Shown here in pieces: positions 45,432 through 56,674 of a stretch of 64,000 bases of DNA (positions within the stretch are counted from its first letter, which is position 1; the number at the start of each line of letters is the position of its first letter). The DNA comes from Trichopria drosophilae (Eukaryota > Arthropoda > Insecta > Hymenoptera > Diapriidae): contig CM059585.1 in NCBI GenBank assembly GCA_030407085.1, positions 5,387,001 through 5,451,000 on the forward strand, written 5' to 3'. The translations under genes and the position numbers were made by a program. The notes below the pieces were generated by a model. That model saw nothing but the letters and a program-made list of their open reading frames with translations. It was not told where the DNA came from and did not search any database.

Positions 45432-48400
45432 ATGTTACGTGTAAAATGTGTGTTACGAAGTTTTAAACAAAATTTTGGTGTACGTTTACTTTCGAGATCT
45501 TCAGAGGATGAATCGTTTAGTAAAAGGTAAGTACTTTTTATGACATTTTTATAATAATGATTTAACCAAAATATTTTGACATGTCAACTTTTGATTTTGT
45601 CGAAACGTCAAATTGAAATAAAGATTACCGTTAGCAGTGGCGAAACTTGGTATCCGGATGTCGATTACATGAAGAATGTGTACGGGCCGATAGCATACAT
45701 GAAAGATTCAAAATGGGAACCAGATATTCCTAGAATTCATACTTCGCTGCAAACTTACTTAAAAAATATCGGTAAATAAATAAATGTTAAAATTGTATTA
45801 TTAGGAAACGAACGAAAAAATAGAGGGTAACCCGGAACAAATTGCAACAGGACCGATTTTTTCGTGATAATTACAAAAAAAATGAGTTAAAAAACATATC
45901 CAAATCGCCGAAAATCGGAGTGGGGGAAAGCTGTTTTTTTCTCCAAAATATAAATTTTATTTAAAAATGGCTGTAACTTTTTAACGACGTATTACAGCGC
46001 AAAATATGTCAAACAAAAGTTGTAGGAAATAAAAAAATCTATAAAAAAGGTAAGAATGATATTTTCTCTATCTGTCGCCATTTTTGAGATAATGGCTTGG
46101 AAAGTTGCAACTTATTACAATGTTGGTCAAAACGAGCCTTATTATTCTGTTTTTTTTGTAAAGTATATGTGTAATTTCCGATATATTTTTGACGCTAAAA
46201 TGCTAACGCTCACAATACCCCCTTTTTAGGTTATATTTCTATGAAAAGTGAGGTTATGTCGGACAGACATTTTATACAGTCAGCCCTCTCAATAGTTCCG
46301 CTTCCCCAGTTTTTCGAGCGAGCTGTTCCCCCACTACTAATCCGGAATTTTTTCTCTCGATTTTTAGGTACCTTATTCTCAATAGTTCCGCGAAGCAAGA
46401 TCGTAGGCTTTTCGTGACACAAATATCTAAAGCTACTTCATTTGTATCGCCACAAAGATTGCCTCCAAACTTATTACAATGTTGGGCAAATTGAGCCTTG
46501 TTATTCTGTTTTTTGTAAAGTATATATGTAATTTCCGATATATTTTTGACGCTAAAATGCTAACGCTCACAATATCCCCTTTGTAGGGGATATTTTTTAA
46601 AAAGTGGGGTTATGTTGGACAGATAACAAAAAATTTTACTAATGAGCAGTGTTGGGTTGGTAGTTTACTGGAGGTAAACTACTTCAGTTTTCTACGTGTC
46701 GAATATGGCGTAGACTACATCTTCAGTTTTCTACACAAATGTAGTCTACATCAAACTTTTGAATTTATTTGGCGCAATTATATGTGTATTTTTTTAGTTA
46801 GAAATCAAACTGAAGACTGAAAAATCTAAAAAGATACAAGACGCCAGTGTTGGGTTGGTAGTTTACTGGAGGTAAAATACTTTATATTTCTACGTGTCGA
46901 ATATGGCGTAGGCTACATCTTCTATTTTCTACACAAATGTAGTCTACATCAAACTTTTGAATTTATTTGGCGGAATTATGTGTGTATTTTTTTAGTTAGA
47001 AATCAAACTGAAGACTGAAAAATCCAAAAAGATACAAGACGCCAGTGTTGGGTTGGTAGTTTACTGGAGGTAAAATACTTTATATTTCTACGTGTCGAAT
47101 ATGGCGTAGGCTACATCTTCTATTTTCTACACAAATGTAGTCTACATCAAACTTCTGAATTTATTTGGCGCAATTATGTGTGTATTTTTTTAGTTAGAAA
47201 TCAAACTGAAGACTGAAAAATCCAAAAAGATACAAGACGCCAGTGTTGGGTTGGTAATTTACTGGAGGTAAAATACTTTATATTTCTACGTGTCGAATAT
47301 GGCGTAGACTACATCTTCAGTTTTCTACACAAATGTAGTCTACATCAAACTTCTGAATTGATTTGGCGCAATTATGTGTGTATTTTTTTAGTTAAAAATT
47401 AAACTGAAGACTGAAAAATCCAAAAAGATACAAGGTATCTGTAAAATATTAGTTACAAATGATGTAAATATTATCAAAACTACTTTACAAAACCTCGATT
47501 AAGTCCCAAGAAGGCAAAATTTGTATCTTATGTTTGACCTCAGGAAACTTTGTGAAAAAGTAAGAAAATTTGTTGGAAAATATCCAACCCTACTATTTTC
47601 GGGTACGCTCTACTCGATATAATGGCTTACAAATGTCAAAACTTTGATTTTCAATTGTTGATTAACAATTTAAACAAAAAAATATGTTTTTTTTATAACA
47701 AATTTTTATTTAATCAAAAATTTGAGTGGGAAGACAATTTTTTTTTAGTGTCGCAAATATGCACAAAATTGCATAAAACATCTAAACTTTTCAACCAGTT
47801 TTGGTTTTTTCTCGTACGATTTTTTTTTAACAAAATGGCTGCCAAAAAACGAAAGCTAAAACATCCAACTGCAATTTCACTCCTGTTTTTGACGTTTTTT
47901 CGTTGGAATCGTGTAAATTATTCAATTATTTCAGTAAAAATGTACTTAAATATAATATATTTTTTAAAATTAAAATAAAAATTTTCAAAAATATGAAAAA
48001 TAATGTTTTTAAGGTTTTGACAAGTCGTTTTTACGGTTTCTCGTCATTATTTGTACAAGAACCAATGTATTAACCTGAATATCGTTGATATTCGAAATAT
48101 TGGTTGGCATTTTGATATTTTCAGAACAAATCTTAGTGAATCGAGTAAATCTAATCATTTTTCAATTTTCATCTTTTAGCCATTATTTTTTTCTGGAACA
48201 ACGATGATCGACACTTACCGCGTGCAGGTCGATGAATTCTTCTTTTTTTTATTTTTTAAAACCGTAAAAACCTTACTTTTTAATATCTTTTTTATAGTTA
48301 TTATTAGAAATAATATTATATTTAAGTATATTTTTACTGAAATAATTCAATAATTTACACGATTCCAATGAAATAACCGTCAAAACAAGTATCAAAATGA

Positions 48401-51400
48401 AAGTTGGCCAACGTTTGTGGCCGCCATTTTGTTAAAAAAAATTGTACGATAAAAAACCAAAGCTGGTTGAAAAGTTTACATGTCTTGTGCAATTTTGTGC
48501 ATATTTGCGGCAGTGAACAAAATTTCCTTCCCACTTAAATTTTTGATTAAATAAAAATTTTTTGTAAAAAACTCACATTTTTTTGTTTAAATTGTTAATC
48601 AACAATTGAAAATCAAAGTTTTGAAAATTTTAAACCATTCTATCATGTAGAGCGTATCCGAAGATAGTAGGGTTGGATATTTTCCAAAAGATTTTCTTAC
48701 TTTTTTACAAAGTTTCCTGAGCTCAAACGTAAGATACAAATTTTGCCTTTTTGGGACTTAGTGGGTTAAGGAAGTTATCTTGTTTTTGAAAAATTCTTTT
48801 GTGATTTTAGAAATTAATAAAATTTATTTCACAAATATTATAAATTATTTTTTACAGTTTTTCTTCAACATATGATATTCTGGAGTCTAACCACCTTAAT
48901 CTTTTCTTTTAAGATTTCAAATACCTTGGCATCTTGAATTCAGGAAAAATTCTTTTTCGTTTATAATGGATTAAAAAAACAATTTAATGAAACCCATAAA
49001 ACATAAATATTTGGATAGGTTATGTTTTCGAGCATGTTTCAGTATTCTACCATTTTCATGTAAACTACATGTTTTCTACGTGTTCGACGTAAACTACCGG
49101 TTATCTACATACATTTGTAGAAAACCTGTTTTCCTTTTCTTTTACCCAACAGTGCTATTGGGTCAGCATTAGCCGGATATATCTGTTTCCAAAATGAGCC
49201 ACCTGGAGGTTGCTTGGCCGTTCATTCCTTTTTTTGTCGTTTTTTTTGTATCTTTTTTAGGTTTTCTTGTTTTTTTTAGTTTTTCTGGTTTTTGTTCTGT
49301 TTGTATTATTAATTTTTTTACGAAAATAAAAAAAGGCTCTGTTTACTAAATTACTTAATCCTCAGTATCGAAAACATCTGCATGTACATCTGAGGTTATC
49401 GCAGCCTTTTTTACATGCACATCTTATCATTTTTATTAAGTTGTCTGGAGCAGGTTATTCATCAGTCTTGATTGGGATATATTTATTCCCCTGAAAATGC
49501 CATCCCCAGTCTTCTATCTTTAATGATTGATGCGAGGTTATCCACGTCATAATTTGTAAATACACCCTAAAAAAATGAAATTTTGCTGCAGCAGGTGTTG
49601 GAGGCAATCTTTGTGGCGATACAAATGAAGTAGCTTTAGCTACTTGTGTTACGAAATGCCTATGTCTTAATGATACAGGCGATCTTGCTTAACGGAACTA
49701 TTGAGAATAAGGTACCTAAAAATCGAGAGAAAAAATTCCGGATTAGTAGTGGGGAACAGCTCGCTCGAAAAACTGGGGAAGCGGAAGTATTGAGAGGGTT
49801 GACTGTATAAAATGTTTGTTTGTCCGACATAACCTCGCTTTTCATAGAAATATAACCTAAAAAAGGGGATATTGTGAGCGTTAGAATTTTAGCGTCAAAA
49901 ATATATCGGAAGTTAGACACAGTGGCCCTCCCCTTATTTTAACTCCTATTATTTTAACTGCGTCCTTTATTTTAACTTTCTTTCGTCCGTTATGTTAACT
50001 TCTTCCCCTCGTGAGTTCCCCCACCATTCGCCATTTGAAAGTGTTCAAAAGAGTGCGGATTTGCTGTTTGCGCTTGCGCATACTGGTGAAAAAGGACGCC
50101 ACTATATCCTCTCTCTGTTTTTATTCTCTCATACTGCCAGTGGTGAGGATGAGGGGAAGCGGTAAAATAAGGGAAGAAGCCGCCATCTTCCTTGACTCGA
50201 AAAGTTAAAATAAAGGGAGGGCCACTGTATATACTTTACAAAAAACAGAATAATAAGGCTCGTTTTGACCAACATTGTAATAACTTTCTAAGCCATTATC
50301 TCAAAAATGGTGACAGATAGAGAAAATATCATTCTTACCTTTTTATAGATTTTTTTATTTCCTACAACTTTTGATTGACATATTTTGCGCTGTAATACGT
50401 CGTTAAAAAGTTACAGCCGTTTTTAAATAAAATTAGGCATATTTTGTAAAAAAAACAGCTTTCCCCCACTCCAATTTTCGGCGATTTTGGATATGTTTTG
50501 TAACTCATTTATTTAGTAATTATCACGAAAAAATCGGTCCTGTTGCAATTTGTTCCCGGCCAAACCGTTCGTTGCCTGGATTATATACAATTGCGATACG
50601 TAACCAAAGTTAAATATTTTTAAAGCAAAATCAAAAGTAAGAAATGTTAGGATAAATTTTGGACCAAATCATCCATCGGCCCATGGTGTATTACGTCTGA
50701 TACTGGAATTGGATGGAGAAGTGGTGTTAAGCGCAGATCCTCATATCGGTTTGCTGCATCGTGGCACTGAAAAGTTAATAGAATATAAAACGTATCTTCA
50801 GGCACTTCCTTACTTTGATCGTCTGGATTACGTCTCGACAATGTGCAGCTGTCAATGTTTCTCGTTAGCTGTTGAGAAGCTTTTGAACATTGACGTTCCG
50901 ATTAGAGCTAAATATATACGTAGTAAGTTTTATAATGCAATATGACGATTTATAAATTATTTATTTTGAAACATTTCTCTTTGTATAAAGAAATTAATAT
51001 TTTTAATTTCATTGGTAATATTTCGTAGCGTTGATAGTTTATGTGCGGAGAGCATTAATGAAAAATAATTTGATTTACGTCATGGGTAAAATTTTCAGAT
51101 TTTCAAACTTGAAAGTTTCAGATAAATTGATGTTACAGAATGTAGACAAACGTAGAGTAAATATTAAATAATATTGACATAATGCATAGATCTATATATA
51201 ATTCTAACAAGAATGTTCATAACAAGGTGATTAATTTTCTCTTTTTTTATATTATATAACGTTGTAGGTTGGGATAGGTACGTTGAATAAAATATAATAA
51301 TAGTTTATTTATTTTAACAGTTTTTTCCGCTCAAACACTTACACATCTAGACTTTTTCCAATTTTTCAAATTGCTCATTAAATAACATTTGCGGTAAGAT

Positions 51401-54400
51401 GAAACTTGTATTTTATAAAATTGTAAATTTTATTGTTTTTTAAACTTAAGTGATTTTTGTATTTTAGAAATATTAAATTTTCTGAATAGCCTGAATTAAC
51501 GCCTGAAATGGCATTTTTTATACTTCATTATCAATCAAGTATTTCATATCAAAATCGAAGTTGAAAACAATTGAAAGGTACATATCCTATTGTTTTCGAG
51601 GTCGCTCTTCAAGATTCCGAGGTCGAAATTGAGTTTCAGCCATCAGGAATTCCAATATGGCGCCGAACTTTTAAAAAAATTCCAAAAAATTGGGAATTAT
51701 TTATTCCTATCAATTTTTTCGAGCTATTAGATAATTGGAATTCTATTGAAACTCTGAACAAAGGTGAACAAAATACTTCAATTGTAAGGAAAAATTTTAC
51801 TTGTATACCCCACATCATTGTAACGACCTCAAAATGGCGTCAACAATGAAAATTTCTTTGAAAAATTTCTGAACGTTCTAACTCAAAAACTACATGCTGT
51901 TATAAAAAAATGCTAAGAATGAAATGTTCTTAGAATTAATCGAAAAATATAGTGGAATTTTTTCAGATTTTTGTGATGACATTTTTCAAAATTTTGTTTC
52001 AAAATTTTGTTTCAAAATCATAATTTATTTATGAAAAATTTTGAAAAAATTTGGTGTATTCACTTATGAATTCTACGAGTTTTTTGTTCATTGCAATTTT
52101 TTCCAAAAGTTAATAGTTTTTTGGGGGAAAAATCCTAAACTATAATATTTGAAATTCATTTCCTCGAAAACTATCAACTTTTCGAAAAAATTGTAAAGAA
52201 CAAATAACTCTTAGAATTCATCAGAGAATACACTAAATTTTTTTCAGAATTTTTTGTAAATAAATTACAATTTTGAAAAAAATGTTGAAAAAAAATGTCT
52301 CAAAATGTCATCAAAAAATTTTGAAAAAATTCCACTATATCGCTTGATGAATTTTAAGAACTTTTCATTCTGGGCATTTTTTTTTAAAGTTTGTAGTTTT
52401 TGAGTTAGAGCGTCCAGATATTTCTCAAAGACATTTTCATTGTTGACGCCATTTTGAGGTCGTCAGAATGATGTAAGGTATAAAAGTAAATTTTTTTTTT
52501 AAAATTCAACTATTTTATGCACCAATATGCTAGGGTTCAATAAAATTCCAATATTCTAATAGCTCGAAAAAAATTGATAAGTATAAAAAATTGTCATCAA
52601 ATGTCGTAAAGGTTGTATGCATTTTCTTCCTAAAGTCAACGATAATGCCATAAAAACTGGTTTAAAATGCTTATGACTATTGTCTGAAAAAGTATTGAAT
52701 TTGGTCACCTCGGCAAAAAAATTACCCTATTGTTTTTCATCAAATTTCGACGTTTCGACCCCCTACCCCCCAGAGGTAGTCTTTGCCAGCCCCTTGGGCG
52801 CGGTGACCACCTACGGGCGCAAAGTTCTTTTACGCCCTTGATACGAAAATAACTATTTCGATATATCTAAAAGATGTCTTATAGATATCTATAAGATATC
52901 CGTCATAGATCTTTTCGACACTTTCAAGATATCTTTGACGAATTATATGTATATATATTGTAGATATAATATCATAATAATACAGACAGTAATTTGTAAA
53001 ACACAGTAAACTTGTAATATGCATCGAATAGTCTATTAGAATACAAGTGCATGAAGTAAGTGTTTTTCAACTTTTAGTTATTAATACTTCGGCTGGCCTG
53101 TTGTCGGGGTCGAAGTTTTGAAAATGCTCATTTTCAATTTTCATACATATAAGAAACACTATATTGTTGTAACATATTTATCCAAGCCACTTGGACCCCC
53201 AAATATTAATATTTTTAATTAATATATTTATAATATAATTGAAAGCTGTTAGTAAACAAAGGAGTATTAAGGAATAGCCGACTCTCCACTGGGTCGAAGT
53301 TTCTGAGCGAGCGAAGCGAGCGAGGCACCACGCCAACACTAGTTTATTATTATATTATGGTTCATCTTGTCACATAGGAAGGAAATATTATTGCTAATAC
53401 TTAAATTGTAGTAATTTTCTAGTCCCATGGCGTTTTTCGAGGTGCGAATCTGGCAGAATACCTGAAAGAATCGGAATAATTTATATCTATTAATTAAAAT
53501 CTTTTAGAGTAGATTATACTACCTTAAGAGGTACCATTAAGTATTAATCACAGCTAAAAAATGTAAATTAGAAAGTTCTGACTCCGGCTTTATAAATGCC
53601 ATAACTCTAACCATTGTTTACTATCTTCTGAAAACAATCAAAAACAATTAATGAGAATTGGTCGAGAATTTTCTGAAATACGTGAGTAATTGATATTGGA
53701 GAAAATTCTCGGTCAATTCTCGACAAATTTCTTTGATTTGCCTTTATGAAACTCAAATTTTGAGAATTCGATTCATTCATTTTTAATTTCGACTTTTAAG
53801 TGTAGATCGGCTGATTATATCAGAACCCACTTATACTATCTTCTAAATTGAGTTAACAATTTAAAAAATTTGGGTGAACGTAAAAACACATTTTTTTTTT
53901 AAATTACGAATAAATTTACAGAAATTAATATTAAAAAAAAAAATTTTTTACATTTTTTTATTCCAGCACCACTGACTTCCGCGTCAAAAGTTACTCAAGA
54001 AAGAATTTCTTTGCCCTATTAAAATTCATTAAATTAATTTAAAACATTCAAAAAAAGTGTGGTGAACAGGAAAACGTATTTTCCAAATGATTTTAAAAAA
54101 TTCCATTTTTTTCGAGGAAAAAATTGTTTTGGGTCAACAAATTTTGTTATCATTTTTATTATATTATCTTTGAATTCCTCGTCAAAAATGACTAAAGAAC
54201 CAATTTTTTGGTATTTTTTGAACCATTGTTTCATTTAAATATTTTATTTCCATTCATATTAGTTTCATTTTCATCTATTTTTTTTTAATTCAAAATCATT
54301 AAATTTGTAGTCCTGTAATAATTAACTATCAATTCAAATTCATTCGAGGCTATTTTTCTTTTGAAATTCATTCAACTTACAATTGTTCTATTTGCACCTT

Positions 54401-56587
54401 TCAATTGAAATTCATTCAACGGAATCATTTCACTATTATTCCCATTTAAAATCATTAAATCGAACTACTTTTTATGAACTATTAACCATTCAAAATCATT
54501 GAAACACCTTTTCTCATTGAAATTCACTGCAGCATATAAGAAAACGAATTCAGAAGTGATGCAGTTAATGAATTTCAATGGATCTTCAATGAATTTTCGT
54601 TTGCTGGGTTAACACCAATAAATCGAAATTCTCTTTATTCTCTAAATTTCTGCTGAACTCAATTAACGAAAAGCAATCGGAAATGTTGTAGATTTTAGAT
54701 GTAAATCCCACCCAATTCTTTTGCAATTCTGTTAATCGTCAATTCCAGTCAATTCCGTCAGATTGATGAATCATTGCAATACTGAAATTAGAGTAATTCA
54801 TTTAAATTATTATTTGTTCAGATATTGGGCTTGGTGAAAGATATTTAATTTTTTTTTTTGCATTGTGGAAAAAAATTAAATGGAATAGAGAATTTTATTT
54901 TACAATTCTTTTCAATACATTTGCACTTTCTGGGAGGACACATAACACAATTTTATGTGACCTTTTAGGGAAAAAGTTAGTTGCAGATGGTAATTTTAGT
55001 ACAGTTGGAAAAAATTACTCCAGTAAACTAAAATGAATAGAAATGCATTGAAAATTTGAGTTCTTTTAAATTCGGATGCGTAATTCCGTGTAAATTGATT
55101 GTTAAAGGCTAAGTTATTGTCTATCATTCATACTGAACAATTCAAGCGTATCTCTATTTTGCATTGAGATGTAAAATATCAAACAATCTCTATCGAAGTG
55201 AACATAACCTTATTGGTAAACACAAATTTAATTTTTCAGTGTACCTGAAAATTTAACATGTTTTTTATTCGGGTGGTAAGTGGCCCGCTTTACTAGAAGT
55301 AAACAGATTTAAATTCGGTCCGTTTTAATACTTTTGTTATTCGCTTATTTATGTTTGAATTCTTTTCATTATTGGTTTATTTGTTTGTATCCACGACTAT
55401 GTGTCTATTGACAAGCTACTTTAACTTTTTCCCTCGATTAAGTATCCTTTCTAATAATTGTCTATCCTCATGAATCCGTTCCAATAATCATCTATTTTCC
55501 CAAATCCGTGTACAGTTTTAGCTAATAACAACCGATTAAAAAGACTGTAAAGTACTTATTCAAACTGATGAGCTTTCTATCTATTTCAATACGTACACAG
55601 GGATTAATCAATAATAATGTAAAATTCAAAAGGTCGAATTCGAACAAATCGATGCAAATTCATACGAATAAACAAATAATATCGTCGAAAATAAATAATG
55701 TCAAATCTGAATTTGAAGGCATTCATGGATATTGATGTTAATCCCAATGTCCAAAATACGGAGTTAGATGGTTTGGAAATGTCAATCCTTCCGGTTCCTT
55801 TTGCGATTGTTGGGTTTGTTCGATTTCAACAGCTTTGATCTGTCCGGCGTATTCAATTAGAGCACATTGAATTGAATAGCAATTTAACTTGATGCTGAAA
55901 TCAAGGGCGTACGTGAAACACACTTCATTAATATACATCCACGCATAAGCTCGAGATCGTTTCAATACAGAGTTAATTAGTATGGTACGGTATGCGGTAC
56001 ATAAATGATGAATAGTAATCAAGACAAGTAAATAATGAGTTTACCAAGATGTTCTTTAACAGAATTACAAATAATATAATGTGAAATGTATAAAAGGAAA
56101 TCAGAAGCCGAAATAGAATCTTAAAATAGATGCATTTTTTAAAAAATATGTATTTGTTACTATTAGTACACGGAGAAAAATGACTCCGCTGGATTAGCTA
56201 ATTCATATCAGCTAAAATTTTCGGCTGGAATTGCAGAAAATATATGCAATTTTAGCTGTTTTGATTCCGCTAATGTAGCCTTAACCCTACTCAATTCGCG
56301 CTTAGCTCTAAATTTCCGCTACATTAGCAGATTTGTTCCGTTAAATTTGCGGACTTTTTCAGTAAATTTAGCTGAAATTATCGGCTATCCCTACGGAATT
56401 CCAACAGCTGTCCCTATAGGATAAAATTGGTAGAATCTGCGGATTTTTCGACTGATTTTGCTGATTATTTTTCTCCGTGTACCGCCTTTTTGAGAAATCT
56501 GAAAATCCAGGGGCAAAGTTGGACGGGTTGTTAAAATTACTTCTGGAAAGGTTTGACAGAGAGAGAAAGAAAGAGAGGGGAGAGAGG

Positions 56588-56674
<87 letters not shown>

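Larger units (their letters stand above)
45772..50637 (+). other. ND-49 intron 2: giant nested foldback
   Basis: 4866-bp intron. One inverted repeat spans nearly all of it (left arm ~45805-46470, right arm ~49599-50581), leaving ~33 nt beside the donor and ~56 nt beside the acceptor. Nested inside are the 198-bp tandem repeat (46651-47440), another foldback (47490-48770) and unassigned AT-rich DNA (48780-49590). Confidence 0.85.

Noticed and set aside
47622..47978. A 118-codon open frame in ND-49 intron 2
   Set aside because: Lies in one arm of a palindromic element, is Phe/Lys/Asn-rich low complexity, and has no matching frame in the other arm.
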